From Betaproteobacteria bacterium (GTDB lineage Bacteria; Pseudomonadota; Gammaproteobacteria; Burkholderiales; SG8-39), in contig JAJDOG010000002.1 of the NCBI GenBank assembly GCA_022340285.1, positions 20,881 to 84,880 of the forward strand: a stretch of 64,000 nt of DNA. Reading direction: 5' to 3'. Below, one piece after another: positions 8,911 to 18,392 of this stretch; position 1 is the stretch's first letter; each line of letters opens with the position of its first letter. The notes beneath the pieces are model-generated. The model saw only the letters and a program-made list of their open reading frames with translations. It did not search any database and was not told where the DNA came from. Both the position numbers and the translations under genes were made by a program.

Positions 8911-9780
8911 ATGCCGCTCGAGCTCGTCGTCAACGTCGCGATCTCCGGGGTGCTCACCGGACTGGTGTACGGCCTGATGGCGCTCGGCCTGTCGGTGATC
9001 TTCGGCGTCGTCCGCGTGGTCAACTTCGCGCACGGCGAGATGATGACGATCGCCATGTACGCGGTGGTCGTGCTGTTCGCCGCGCTGGGTCTGGACCCGC
9101 TCCTGCTCGTCATCCCGATCGCGGCTGCATTCTTCGGGTTCGGCTATGTCCTGCAGGCGGGCCTGATCAACCCTTTCATCACCCGCCCCGAGCACTCGCA
9201 GTTCCTGCTGCTCGTGGCGATCGGGCTGATCATGGTGAACGCGCTCCTGGTGATCTTCGGACCCGACGCGCGCAACGTCCAGGTGGACTACCAGCTCGAG
9301 TCGTTCGCGATCGGGCCGATCCTCTTCGACAAGGTGCGCGTCATCGCCGCGGGGGCGGCCCTGGCGACGAGCGCCGCGCTGTTCGCCTTCTTCAAGCTCA
9401 CGCTCACCGGCAAGGCGATCCGCGCCTGCGCCGACAATCACCTGGGCGCACTCGTCGTCGGGCTCAACGTGAAGCACCTCTATGCTTTGACTTTTGGCGT
9501 CGGGGCGGCGTGCGTCGCAGTGGCCGGCTGCATGATGGTGCTGCTCGTGGACGTCACGCCGGTGCTCGGTCCGAGCTACACGCTCCTCGCGTTCGTGATC
9601 GTCATCGTGGGCGGCCTGGGTTCGATGCCGGGGGCACTGCTCGGTGGCGTTCTGATCGGCATGTCCGAGTCGCTCGCCGGCCTGTTCATCGAGCCTTCCG
9701 CGAAAAGCATGTTCAGCTTCGGCCTGCTGATCCTGGTGTTGCTGTTCCGGCCGCAAGGGCTCATGGGGAGAAGGGCGTGA
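8911..9780 (+). CDS. livH: Branched-chain amino acid-type ABC permease LivH, system 1
   Basis: A 289-residue membrane protein of the LivH family. It starts MPLELVVNVAISGVLTGL and shows the family signature GVVRVVNFAHGEMM near residues 34-47 and GGLGSMPGALLGG near the C-terminus. About eight hydrophobic segments are visible. ATG 8911 follows the hairpin at 8882-8906 closely, and no strong ribosome site is visible, so translation may be lower than that of the binding protein. Its stop overlaps the livM start by four bases. It forms half of the inner-membrane channel. Confidence 0.92.
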   Translation: MPLELVVNVAISGVLTGLVYGLMALGLSVIFGVVRVVNFAHGEMMTIAMYAVVVLFAALGLDPLLLVIPIAAAFFGFGYVLQAGLINPFITRPEHSQFLLLVAIGLIMVNALLVIFGPDARNVQVDYQLESFAIGPILFDKVRVIAAGAALATSAALFAFFKLTLTGKAIRACADNHLGALVVGLNVKHLYALTFGVGAACVAVAGCMMVLLVDVTPVLGPSYTLLAFVIVIVGGLGSMPGALLGGVLIGMSESLAGLFIEPSAKSMFSFGLLILVLLFRPQGLMGRRA

Positions 9781-10757
9781 GCGCCCAGCGCCGGGCCCAG
9801 GTGCTCCTCGCGATCCTCGCGGTGGCCCTGATCGTCCTCCCATTCGTGTCCGGGAGCTACGTCCTGTCGGTGGCGACTCTGATCCTCTTCTTTGCGTTCA
9901 CGGGGCAGGCGTGGAACGTCATGATGGGGTTCGCCGGCCAGCTCTCGCTCGGCCATTCGCTGTACGTGGGACTCGGCGCGTACGCGGCCGCCGGGCTGTT
10001 CTTTCACTACGGGATCGGGCCGTGGGCGGGCGTGTGGCTCGCCATCGCGCTCTGCGTCGTGGCCGGCGCGGTGATCGGGTTCCTCGCATTCCGGTTCGGG
10101 ATCTCGGGCGTCTATTTCGCGCTGCTCACCATCGCGTTCGCCGAGTTCACGCGCATCGGGTTCGATCACATCACCTGGCTCGGCGGCGCGGCCGGGCTCT
10201 TCATCAAGGTCGAGCAGCGCGACACCTGGGATCTTCTGAATCTGCGCGGCACGCCGAAGATGTTCTATTTCGTCATGCTGGCCCTCGCGGCCGGCGCCTT
10301 TGCGTTCTGCACCTGGCTGCTGCGCAGCCGCGCCGGATACTACTGGCAGGCGATTCGCGAGGACGAGGACGCGGCCCAGGCGCTCGGCATCAACACATTT
10401 CGCTGGAAGATGCTCGCGGTGGTGATCAGCGCGGCGATGACCGGGGTCGCCGGTGTCTTCTACGCCTTCTACTACAACAACCTCTTTCCCGAGCAGACCT
10501 ACCACATCAGCCGTTCGATCGAGATCATCCTGGGGCCGATCATCGGCGGGCTGGGCACGCTTTTCGGTCCGATCCTCGGTGCGGCGGTGCTGACGATCCT
10601 CGCCGACAGCATCACGGAAATCATGGCGGCCGCCGGAATCGAGGTCCCGGGAGTGAAGCAGGTCTTCTACGGGCTGTGCCTGCTCGTCGTCATCATGTTC
10701 CTGCCGAACGGAATCTGGCCGGCCATCGCGCGCCGCCTCGGCCTGAAGGACAAGTAG
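9777..10757 (+). CDS. livM: Branched-chain amino acid-type ABC permease LivM, system 1
   Basis: A 326-residue LivM permease starting at GTG 9777, which overlaps the livH stop in a GTGA unit; GGAGAAGG lies just upstream. The family motif GFAGQLSLGHSLYVGLGAY is near residues 52-70, and GGLGTLFGPILGAAVL is near residues 257-272. About nine membrane segments. It pairs with LivH and the two ATPases encoded downstream. A 180-base gap with tandem hairpins separates it from livG. Confidence 0.92.
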   Translation: MSAQRRAQVLLAILAVALIVLPFVSGSYVLSVATLILFFAFTGQAWNVMMGFAGQLSLGHSLYVGLGAYAAAGLFFHYGIGPWAGVWLAIALCVVAGAVIGFLAFRFGISGVYFALLTIAFAEFTRIGFDHITWLGGAAGLFIKVEQRDTWDLLNLRGTPKMFYFVMLALAAGAFAFCTWLLRSRAGYYWQAIREDEDAAQALGINTFRWKMLAVVISAAMTGVAGVFYAFYYNNLFPEQTYHISRSIEIILGPIIGGLGTLFGPILGAAVLTILADSITEIMAAAGIEVPGVKQVFYGLCLLVVIMFLPNGIWPAIARRLGLKDK

Positions 10758-10834
10758 CCGTGTCAGAAGGAGTGCGCGTGGTGGTGTCTTCGATTCACGA
10801 GTTCAGTCCGCAGAGCAAACCCCGGTCGTATGAA

Positions 10835-10901
10835 CAAGGGGGAAGGCCCCCTTGTATATCCCCCGGAACAAGCAAGGGGCAAGCCCCTTGCATATCCCCC
10901 C
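10835..10901. repeat. Two tandem REP-like hairpins inside Liv operon 1
   Basis: Unit 1 is CAAGGGGG (10835-10842), AAGG, CCCCCTTG (10847-10854), then TATATCCCCC. Unit 2 is GCAAGGGGC (10872-10880), AA, GCCCCTTGC (10883-10891), then ATATCCCCCC. The units share stem, loop and tail but differ by compensating changes in the stem (GGGGG/CCCCC against GGGGC/GCCCC), which supports selection for pairing. The layout is like a bacterial REP/BIME element. I see no other copy in the window. Confidence 0.65.
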
Positions 10902-10937
10902 GCGCGCGTGCGCGGAGGTCTTCAGTACATCCTTAGT

Positions 10938-11663
10938 ATGGCCCTGCTCGAAGTTCGCGATCTCAGCAAGTCGTTCCGCGGCCTGCGCGCCGTGGACAGC
11001 GTGAGCTTCAATGTCGAGCAGGGCGCGATCGCGGCGATGATCGGTCCGAACGGCGCCGGCAAGACCACGTGCTTCAACGTGATCGCCGGCGTCTTCGCAC
11101 CCGACGCGGGCGAGGTGCGGCTCGCGGGACGCGACATCACCGGCCTGCGGCCGCACGAGATCTGCCGGTCGGGGATCGGCCGGACCTTCCAGGTGGTCAA
11201 ACCCTTCCCGCAGATGAGCGTGCTCGACAATGTCGTGGTCGGGGCGTTGAACGCGCAGGCGCGCGTGGCGGATGCGAAGCGCGAGGCCGGCAAGCTGCTC
11301 GAGCTGCTGCACCTCGATGCGAAGGCCCGCACGCTCGCTGCGAGCCTCACGCTTCCCGAGCGCAAGCGCCTCGAGGTGGCGCGCGCGATGGCGACGCGGC
11401 CCACGCTCCTTCTGCTCGACGAGGTGATGGCTGGCCTGCGGCCCACCGAAGTCGACGAAATGGTCGGCGTGTTCCGCCGTATCAACAGCGAGACCGGGAT
11501 CACCATTCTGCTCATCGAGCACGTGATGCGCGCGGTGATGGCGCTTGCCGGCCGCGTGGTGGTGCTCCACCACGGCGAGCGGATCTGCGAGGGCGTTCCC
11601 GAGGAAGTCGTGCGCGACCCGGCAGTGCTCGAGTGCTATCTCGGCGAGGAGGCTGAAGTTTGA
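10938..11663 (+). CDS. livG: Liv ABC transporter ATP-binding protein LivG, system 1
   Basis: A 241-residue ABC ATPase with Walker [10 protein letters not shown] near residues 36-44 and Walker B LLLLDEVMAGL. Where the ABC signature is expected the protein reads LTLPERKRLEVA rather than LSxGxxRRLEIA, a known variation in part of the LivG group. ATG 10938 follows the tandem hairpins with only a weak ribosome site (GGAGG is about 20 bases upstream), so low expression or dependence on mRNA structure is possible. It powers uptake together with LivF. Confidence 0.9.
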   Translation: MALLEVRDLSKSFRGLRAVDSVSFNVEQGAIAAMIGPNGAGKTTCFNVIAGVFAPDAGEVRLAGRDITGLRPHEICRSGIGRTFQVVKPFPQMSVLDNVVVGALNAQARVADAKREAGKLLELLHLDAKARTLAASLTLPERKRLEVARAMATRPTLLLLDEVMAGLRPTEVDEMVGVFRRINSETGITILLIEHVMRAVMALAGRVVVLHHGERICEGVPEEVVRDPAVLECYLGEEAEV

Positions 11664-12388
11664 GCGCCGTGAACGGATCGCCGATTCTCGAGGTGCGGGA
11701 GCTCGATCTCTATTATGGCGACGCGCAGGCGCTCGACGGGGTGACGCTCGCGGCCTCCGAGGGCGAGATCGTCGCGATCGTCGGGTCAAATGGAGCCGGG
11801 AAGTCGAGTTTGATCCGCACCATCGCGGGTATCGAGACGCAGCGGCGCGGCATGGTCCGGTTTCGCGGCCAGGACATCGGGGGACTGCCGAGCCACCGCG
11901 TGTGCGAGCTCGGGATCGGCCAGGTCCCCGAAGGGCGGCAGGTGTTCCCAAGCTTGACGGTGCGCGAGAATCTCGAGATGGGTGCGATGCTGCGGCGCGC
12001 CCGCGCGCGTCTGGCGCAAACGCTCGAGGAGATCTTCGAGCTCTTTCCGCGCTTGAAGGAGCGTGAGCGCCAGCCTGCCGGCACGCTGTCCGGCGGCGAG
12101 CAGCAGATGCTGGCGATCGGCCGCTGCCTCATGGGTCAGCCCGAGCTGGTAATGTTCGACGAGCCCTCGCTGGGGCTCGCCCCGACGATCGTTCAGGAAG
12201 TGTTCCACACCATTCGCCGGCTGCACGAACGCGGATTGACCATCATCCTCGTCGAGCAGAACGTCGCCGTCTCGCTCAAGCTCGCGCAGTCGGCATACGT
12301 TCTGGAGAACGGCCGGATCGCCATGAACGGAACCGGCGCCGAGCTGCTGGCGGACGACCGCGTTCGCCAGGCGTATCTCGGCCTTTGA
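11660..12388 (+). CDS. livF: Liv ABC transporter ATP-binding protein LivF, system 1
   Basis: A 242-residue ABC ATPase starting at TTG 11660, which overlaps the livG stop as TTGA. A GAGGAGG site seven bases upstream supports this rare start. Walker A (GSNGAGKSS), the intact signature LSGGEQQMLAIGR and Walker B (LVMFDEPSLGL) are all present. It is the last gene of the operon and converges on the antiporter gene 29 bases away. Confidence 0.91.
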   Translation: MSAVNGSPILEVRELDLYYGDAQALDGVTLAASEGEIVAIVGSNGAGKSSLIRTIAGIETQRRGMVRFRGQDIGGLPSHRVCELGIGQVPEGRQVFPSLTVRENLEMGAMLRRARARLAQTLEEIFELFPRLKERERQPAGTLSGGEQQMLAIGRCLMGQPELVMFDEPSLGLAPTIVQEVFHTIRRLHERGLTIILVEQNVAVSLKLAQSAYVLENGRIAMNGTGAELLADDRVRQAYLGL

Positions 12389-12417
12389 ACGATTTCCGCG
12401 TCGCGCCTGCGACCTCC

Positions 12418-13647
12418 TCACTGCCAGCGCCGCACCAGCGGCCCGATCGAAAGCGCCTGCACCAGGATGCTGAAGATCACCACCGCATAGGTGGCGGCCA
12501 CGATCGGCTCGCGTCCCGGAAACTGCGGCAACGAAAGCGCCAGCGCGAGCGAGATCCCGCCGCGCAGCCCGCCCCAGGTCATGATCTTCACGGTGTTGGG
12601 CGAGAAGTCCCGGAACAGGCGCAGTGCCAGGATCGGCAGCCCGACGCTTGCGAGACGCGCGGCGAGCACGATCGGTATTGCCATCAGCGCCGGTGCGAGA
12701 TGCGCCACGGGCGAGACCAGCGCGATGATCTCGATGCCGATCAGCCCGAAGAGCAGGAGATTGAGCAACTCGTCGGTGAGATCCCAGAAGGACGACAGGT
12801 GCTCGCGTGTACGCTCGGACATGGCGAGCCGCTTGCCGTGATTGCCGACGAGGAGTCCCATGACGACGACGGCGATCGGCGCCGAGGTGTGCAAGAACTC
12901 TGCCACGCTGTATCCGGCGGTGGCCATCGCCAGCGTGATCATGATCTCGACCGCGTAGCTGTCGATACCGCGCAGGAGGTAGAACCCGGCGAGCCCCAGT
13001 GCCAGACCGACAAGCACTCCGCCGACGATCTCCGTGGCGAGCAACAATATCACTTGCGGCGCAGTCGTGTCGTGCCCGCCAAAGGCGATCCCGGAGAGCG
13101 TGAGGAAGAGGACCACGCCCGTCCCGTCGTTGAACAGGCTCTCTCCGGCGATCTTGGACTCGAGTTCCTTGGGCACGCCGACCTTGCGCAGGATGCCGAG
13201 CACGGCGATCGGGTCGGTGGGAGAGATGAGGGCGCCGAACAGCAAGGCGTAGATGAAGGGCAACTCCAGGCCGAGCAGGCGCGCCGCGCCGTAGAATGCC
13301 GTGCCGACGATGCAGGTCGAGAGCACCACCCCGATCGTGGCGAGCAGGAGGATCGTCCACTTCTGGCGGTCGATGTCATCTAGGTTGATGTGCAGGCTGC
13401 CCGCGAACAGCAGCATTCCGAGCATGCCGTGAAACACGACCTCGGCGAAGTCGATGCGCTCGACCGTGCGCGCCGCCCATTCGACGACCGTCGGGTCGTA
13501 GGCGCCGAACGCGGTGACTGCGAGTGCGGCCACGAGACCGATCGCGGTGATGCCGATGGTGTCCGGCAGCCCGATGAACCGGTGATTCAGGTAGCCGAAC
13601 AGAGCGACCAGCGTCACGATCAGACTCATTGCGTGGAAAACGGACAC
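12418..13647 (-). CDS. Na+/H+ antiporter, CPA1 family
   Basis: A 409-residue polytopic membrane protein with about 11-12 hydrophobic segments. The CPA1 ion-site motifs are intact: [13 protein letters not shown] and [14 protein letters not shown], where the aspartates carry out cation/proton exchange. The length is that of a transporter core without the long cytoplasmic tail of NhaP-type proteins. It probably serves pH or sodium homeostasis. It converges with Liv operon 1 and is divergent from the VOC gene. Confidence 0.88.
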   Translation of the reverse strand: MSVFHAMSLIVTLVALFGYLNHRFIGLPDTIGITAIGLVAALAVTAFGAYDPTVVEWAARTVERIDFAEVVFHGMLGMLLFAGSLHINLDDIDRQKWTILLLATIGVVLSTCIVGTAFYGAARLLGLELPFIYALLFGALISPTDPIAVLGILRKVGVPKELESKIAGESLFNDGTGVVLFLTLSGIAFGGHDTTAPQVILLLATEIVGGVLVGLALGLAGFYLLRGIDSYAVEIMITLAMATAGYSVAEFLHTSAPIAVVVMGLLVGNHGKRLAMSERTREHLSSFWDLTDELLNLLLFGLIGIEIIALVSPVAHLAPALMAIPIVLAARLASVGLPILALRLFRDFSPNTVKIMTWGGLRGGISLALALSLPQFPGREPIVAATYAVVIFSILVQALSIGPLVRRWQ

Positions 13648-13764
13648 GGCAAACTCCCTCTGCAGCGCGAATTCCCATTATGATTGCCTTCTTGCGGCGA
13701 TGTGTCGCTTTCGACTCGGGGACGAGGACGCCACCGCCAGCCGCAGACAACCGGAGCAACGATC

Positions 13765-14634
13765 GTGGACGACCGCACCTACGACCGCACGCGCGAGGAC
13801 CTCGGAAATATCGTAGCCCTCGAGCACGTCAACCTCTCGCACGACAACCAGCAGCATGCGATTCTGTTCTACGTGGTGGGCCTGGGGTTGACCCGCGATC
13901 CGTACGTGGTCGTCGGTCTGGACAATATGTGGGTGAACGTCGGCCGCAACCAGTTCCATTTGCCGACCCGCGGCAAGCAGTTGCTACGCGGACGCGTCGG
14001 TGTCGTTGTTCCGGACCTCGACGCCGCGATGAAGCGCCTCGAGCGCGTCGCGAAGCCGCTTGCCGGCACGGCTTTTTCGTTCACGCGTGGCGCCGGATTC
14101 ATCGACACCACCTGCCCCTGGGGCAATCGCATTCGCCTGCATGCGCCCGGAGAGGAATTCGGGACGAGGACACTGGGAATCCCTTACGTCCAGTTCGATG
14201 TCCCACCGGGCGCGGCGCCCGGCATCGCGCGCTTTTACGAACGCATGATCGGCGTGCCGGCCAGCGTCGAGACGCGCGAGGGCGCACCGGCCACAGCCGT
14301 CATCGTCGGAAAGTCACAACGCCTCTTCTACCGCGAAACCGACGCCGAAATACCGCCCTACGACGGGCATCACATCCAGGTCTACGTTGCGGATTTCTCG
14401 GGCCCGCACGCGAAGCTGCGCGAGCGCGGGTTGGTGTTCGAGGAGAGCGACGCGTACCAGTACCGCTTCAAGGACCTGGTCGATCCCGACACCGGCAAGG
14501 TGCTTTTCACGATCGAGCACGAGGTGCGGAGCGTGACGCATCCGCTGTATGGCCGCGATCTCGTCAACCGTAATCCGGACCAGACCAACCTCGCGTACGT
14601 CCGCAACGCCGATCGCTTTGCCGGAACGTACTAG
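13765..14634 (+). CDS. Two-domain VOC (glyoxalase/extradiol dioxygenase fold) protein
   Basis: A 289-residue protein with two vicinal-oxygen-chelate modules: about residues 18-120 (IVALEHVNLSHDNQQHAILFY) and about 140-255 (GIPYVQFDVPPGAAPGIARFYERMIG). Starts further upstream are possible in this frame, but GTG 13765 follows a GGAG site and precedes the first conserved strand. Members include extradiol ring-cleavage enzymes and glyoxalases. HxH/E metal ligands are partly present (His24 in LEHVNL, later HHIQVY). Reaction not assignable; ring cleavage or a chaperone-like role are both open. Confidence 0.75.
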   Translation: MDDRTYDRTREDLGNIVALEHVNLSHDNQQHAILFYVVGLGLTRDPYVVVGLDNMWVNVGRNQFHLPTRGKQLLRGRVGVVVPDLDAAMKRLERVAKPLAGTAFSFTRGAGFIDTTCPWGNRIRLHAPGEEFGTRTLGIPYVQFDVPPGAAPGIARFYERMIGVPASVETREGAPATAVIVGKSQRLFYRETDAEIPPYDGHHIQVYVADFSGPHAKLRERGLVFEESDAYQYRFKDLVDPDTGKVLFTIEHEVRSVTHPLYGRDLVNRNPDQTNLAYVRNADRFAGTY

Positions 14635-14638
14635 CGAC

Positions 14639-15940
14639 CTAGGTGTTCGCGATCGCCTGCCTCAACGCCGCGCGCATCGGCGCGGGTTCCGCGCGGCGAG
14701 CGACATCTTCTTTCCCGTGGAGATAGGAAGCGAGATGCGCACTCAGGTCGCGAGCGTCGTCACCGGCGCCGTCGATGAGCGCCGACTTGCGGCGCCGCAG
14801 GAACTGCATGCCCATGAGGTAAAGGCCGGGCGAGTCGGTGATCCCGCCGTCGTGGCGAACGCGGCCCTTCCGATCGAGAACCGGCACGCTGAGCCAGGAG
14901 AAGTCGGGAACGAACCCGGTCGCCCAGATGACCGTGCGGATCCCGCTGCCAACGAGATCCATCCCGAGCGGCGGCGACTCGTCGATGCGGGTCGGCTCGA
15001 GACGGTGCGGCGGCGCGAGCTCGCCATCCAACCCCGCGTCGGTCGCCCACTCGTCGAGGGCGTTGAGCAGCCGGATCATCTTGAGGTCGGAGAGCGCCAC
15101 CTTGTTCTTCAGCGATCCCGAGAAGAGCGCCTTGCCGTCACGCACCCCCGCCAGGCGGCCGACGAGCTTCACGCCTAGCTCCGTCAGCGAGTTGAGATCG
15201 AGCGTGCGGCGATCCGGGTGGCCGGCGAGCTGCAGCGAAGGCACGGCCCGCGCGCGCCGGAGGTCCTCGACCTCGTCGTAGCGCTGGTCGAGCACTCCGG
15301 CGGCGTCCATCCACCACTCGATGTCCCGGCCGCGATAGACACGCGGCATCCGGATATGCTCGCCCACCGCCAGCGTCACCGGCCGGCCCGAGCGTTGGAT
15401 CTCGTCGGCGATCTGCACGCCGGTGGCCGAGGCACCGACGACGAGTACGCCGCCCGACTCGAGCTGGTCCGGATTGCGGTACTGCGGCGTCGTCAGTGTG
15501 GCGATTGCCGCCGGAAGCGTTTCCCCGAGATCCGGAACGACGGGGATGTTGCACGCGCCGGTAGCGAGCACGACGGCCCGAGACTGCCATGTCCCCTGGT
15601 CGGTGACGACCGCGTAACCCTTTTCGGTGCGGCTCACCGAAGTGACCGCAGTGTGCTTGCGGATCGGTGCCGAAATCACGTCGGCGTACCGCTCGATGAA
15701 GGCGATCGTCTCGGGCATGGTGCGATAGCCGTCGGGATCGTCGCCCTCGTAGCCGTACCCGGGAAGGCGGCTCTGCCAGTTCGGCGTGAGGAGGCGCAAC
15801 GAGTCCCAGCGCTCGGTCTTCCACGAGTTCGCTACCTCACCGCGCTCGAGGACCACGTGGTCGATCGAGCGCTCGGTGAGGCAGCGGCTCATGGCCAGCC
15901 CGGCATGACCCGCGCCGATGATGACGGCGGTGGTGCGCAT
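14639..15940 (-). CDS. FAD/NAD(P)-binding flavoprotein monooxygenase (CzcO-like), copy 2
   Basis: A 433-residue close paralogue of the protein encoded at 1601-2917. The first ~60 residues differ at only a couple of places, and the FAD (GAGHAG) and NAD(P) (GASATG) motifs are identical. Divergence concentrates in the middle (residues ~90-150) and the C-terminus. It again sits just downstream (37 bases) of an osmC-family gene, so the two-gene unit was duplicated as a block. The enzyme class is as for copy 1; the retained pair suggests a shared reaction or dosage need. Confidence 0.85.
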   Translation of the reverse strand: MRTTAVIIGAGHAGLAMSRCLTERSIDHVVLERGEVANSWKTERWDSLRLLTPNWQSRLPGYGYEGDDPDGYRTMPETIAFIERYADVISAPIRKHTAVTSVSRTEKGYAVVTDQGTWQSRAVVLATGACNIPVVPDLGETLPAAIATLTTPQYRNPDQLESGGVLVVGASATGVQIADEIQRSGRPVTLAVGEHIRMPRVYRGRDIEWWMDAAGVLDQRYDEVEDLRRARAVPSLQLAGHPDRRTLDLNSLTELGVKLVGRLAGVRDGKALFSGSLKNKVALSDLKMIRLLNALDEWATDAGLDGELAPPHRLEPTRIDESPPLGMDLVGSGIRTVIWATGFVPDFSWLSVPVLDRKGRVRHDGGITDSPGLYLMGMQFLRRRKSALIDGAGDDARDLSAHLASYLHGKEDVARRAEPAPMRAALRQAIANT

Positions 15941-15977
15941 GGGACTTGCTCCTCGCGGTTGGGCAGGCAGCGGCGGC

Positions 15978-16544
15978 TTACTTGTTGACTTCGACGGTGA
16001 CGTTGGTCGGATTCGTCACGATGTCGAAGACCGCCGAGCGCTTCTGCGACTGGGCGACGAGCGCCTCGATCTCGTCCTTCGTCGCGTCGGCGTCGATCTT
16101 GTACGACACCTTGATGCCGTCGAAGCCGTTGCGAACGTCCTCGTCCATGCCGAGGATGCCCTGGATGTCCATCCCGCCCTCGAGCGTCGCGGAGACCGAG
16201 CGCAGCTGGATCTTGCGCATCTGGGCGACGGCCGCCACGCCGGCGGTGAGGCAGCTCGCAAGGCCCGCGAGCACCAGCTCGACCGGCGTCGCGCCGTGGT
16301 CCTCGGATGCGAAGATCTCGGGATGATCGGCCTCGAAGGTGAATTCCTGCCGATGGCTCTGCCCTTCGCCCAACCCGAAGAACTCCTTCACTGCGGTCTG
16401 GCTATGGGTGCCGTTCACCCACTTGTTGGTGGCGCGCCAGGTGAACTTGGCGGCCTGTGGGGCTTTCTCGAGCGCTTCACGCGCGCCGAGCAGTGCTTCG
16501 ACGTTCACGCCGTTCTTGACTTCCTTCTCTTTCGCTGTGGGCAT
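15978..16544 (-). CDS. OsmC-family protein, copy 2
   Basis: A 188-residue paralogue of the protein encoded at 2948-3511, nearly identical through the core (TFEADHPEIFASEDHGATPV is unchanged). It likewise has only the single cysteine in GLASCLTAGV. The N-terminal ~10 residues and the last few residues differ. GGAGG precedes the ATG at 16544. It leads the second osmC-flavoprotein pair. Confidence 0.88.
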   Translation of the reverse strand: MPTAKEKEVKNGVNVEALLGAREALEKAPQAAKFTWRATNKWVNGTHSQTAVKEFFGLGEGQSHRQEFTFEADHPEIFASEDHGATPVELVLAGLASCLTAGVAAVAQMRKIQLRSVSATLEGGMDIQGILGMDEDVRNGFDGIKVSYKIDADATKDEIEALVAQSQKRSAVFDIVTNPTNVTVEVNK

Positions 16545-16676
16545 TACCGCCTCCTGTGGTGGTTGGGGGGGTCGAACAGACTACACCTCGCGCGGCAAGG
16601 CAGTCTACTTAGTTCGTGTTTCCGAGGATCTACTGCGGCGCGGTATCGCTGCGCCGCTGGGTCCCGGTCCGCGAGC

Positions 16677-18386
16677 TTAGCCGGCCGCCATCGACCAGAG
16701 GGCCGCCGCGACGCCGGCAATGCTCTCGCCTGCGATGAGTCCCGCTGCCGCGGCGATGCCGAAGCGCGCCGCGAGGCGCGGCCATCGCACCGCAAACACC
16801 CAGGCGATCAGGGCGCCGAGAAACATCATCAGGGAGATCGACGCCGGGATCACGAACGCGAGACCCAGCGCCACCGCGCTCGGCAGATAGATTGCACGCC
16901 TAGCCGGCAGCAGTGCTTCGAGCACGCCGAGCACGAGCCCCGCCACACCGGCGACGAGCATCGCGGCCCGCGCACTCGGAGGCACCGACCCGATGCCGTG
17001 CGCGAGCGCCTCGGCTACCGCCTTCCAGGTGGCGACCGCCGGCGCGGGCCATTCCTCGGTCAGCAACATCGTCTGCGGGTCCGGGATCAAAGCGAGATAG
17101 ACCCACACGCCGACGACGCTTCCGGCGAGGATGCCGAAGCACTGCGCAACGGACTGTCGGGCCGGTGACGCGTCGATCGCGTGGCCGACCTTGAAGTCGT
17201 TCATCAGGTCGGCGCACTGTCCAGCGGCCCCGCCCGCGACGTTCGCGGTCATCAGGTTGGTGACCGCCTGGCCGGGCGCGAGTACGCCGAAGCCGAGCTG
17301 CGAGACCTTGCCGATCGCGCCGATCGGCGGGATGCCGGTCTCGCCGACCACGCGTGCCGCCACCGAGGCAAGCACCAGCGCGAGCGGCACCGCGAGCAGC
17401 GCCATCCAGAGTGAAATGTCGAAGAGCGCAACTTGCAGCGCCACGGCCAGTAGCGTCGCCAGCGCCAGGCCGACGAGCGCGGGGCGCTTCACCGGGTTCG
17501 GCGGGGGCGGGCCGGCGCGGGTGTAGCGGCGTCGCCCTCCGAGGGCGAGTTGCACGGCGAGGGTCGCAAGCGTCGCGGTCACCATCAGGCTGACGCCGGG
17601 CCACAGCAGCCATTCGACCAGCGGTCCGAAGAGCGAACCGGCGCGCACCGCATCCGACGCGACGAGTCCCTGGTCGAGCAGGCGCGGCGCAACGACGCCC
17701 CAGGCGAGCAGGGCCCCGGCGAGCAGGGAGAGTCCGACGCGAATGCCGATGATCGCGCCGAATCCGAGCAGCAGCAGCGAGGGCTCGAACGAGAACGTGA
17801 GCTTCCCGGCGAGCGGCGTCGGCGCCCAGCGCGGGATTTGCCAGGCGAAGGCCTGTACCGCCTTCACCACGCCGGAGAGAAGGCCGGCGCCGCCGAGCAC
17901 CGAAATGCGCAGCACCGCCTCGCGGCCGTGGGCGAACACGTCACGCAACGTCTCGAGCGTTGCGACGCCGGCGGGGAAGGGGAGCGGTGCGGCGACGATC
18001 ATCGAGGGTCGCAGGAACCAGGCGACCCAGATGCCGAGAAAGCTCACCGCGAACACCCAGCCGATCAGCGGCAGCGGCGAGATGGTCTGGCCGGAGAGCA
18101 GCGCATAGGCCGGGATCGGCGCGACGAGGCCGCCCGATACGATCGAGGCCGCCGAGGACGCGGCGGTCTGCGAAATGTTGCTTTCCTTGAGCGTCCACTC
18201 TGGCGTGCCGTGCGCGCGCTCGAGCGTGCGCCAAAGCGCGATGCCCGCGAGCAACGCGACGATCGACATGTTGAACGACCAGCCGATCTTGAGGCCCGAA
18301 TAAACGTTGCACGGCGCGAGCAGCGCGCCGAGTGCGACGCCGGTGGCGAGGGCGCGGACGCTCAGCTCGCGTTGCGCCATTGCCAC
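16677..18386 (-). CDS. OPT-superfamily oligopeptide transporter, last gene of the NAGGN operon
   Basis: A 569-residue protein with about 14-16 hydrophobic segments. OPT-family motifs are near the N-terminus (NVYSGLKIGWSFNMSIVA, then ESNISQTAASSAAS). It starts only six bases after the stop of the M42 peptidase gene, so it belongs to the asnO-ngg-peptidase transcript. OPT proteins move small peptides or metal chelates with protons. Here the obvious candidate cargo is the dipeptide osmolyte NAGGN or its breakdown products; that link is inferred from position only. Confidence 0.8.
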   Translation of the reverse strand: MAMAQRELSVRALATGVALGALLAPCNVYSGLKIGWSFNMSIVALLAGIALWRTLERAHGTPEWTLKESNISQTAASSAASIVSGGLVAPIPAYALLSGQTISPLPLIGWVFAVSFLGIWVAWFLRPSMIVAAPLPFPAGVATLETLRDVFAHGREAVLRISVLGGAGLLSGVVKAVQAFAWQIPRWAPTPLAGKLTFSFEPSLLLLGFGAIIGIRVGLSLLAGALLAWGVVAPRLLDQGLVASDAVRAGSLFGPLVEWLLWPGVSLMVTATLATLAVQLALGGRRRYTRAGPPPPNPVKRPALVGLALATLLAVALQVALFDISLWMALLAVPLALVLASVAARVVGETGIPPIGAIGKVSQLGFGVLAPGQAVTNLMTANVAGGAAGQCADLMNDFKVGHAIDASPARQSVAQCFGILAGSVVGVWVYLALIPDPQTMLLTEEWPAPAVATWKAVAEALAHGIGSVPPSARAAMLVAGVAGLVLGVLEALLPARRAIYLPSAVALGLAFVIPASISLMMFLGALIAWVFAVRWPRLAARFGIAAAAGLIAGESIAGVAAALWSMAAG

Positions 18387-18392
18387 TGCGCG

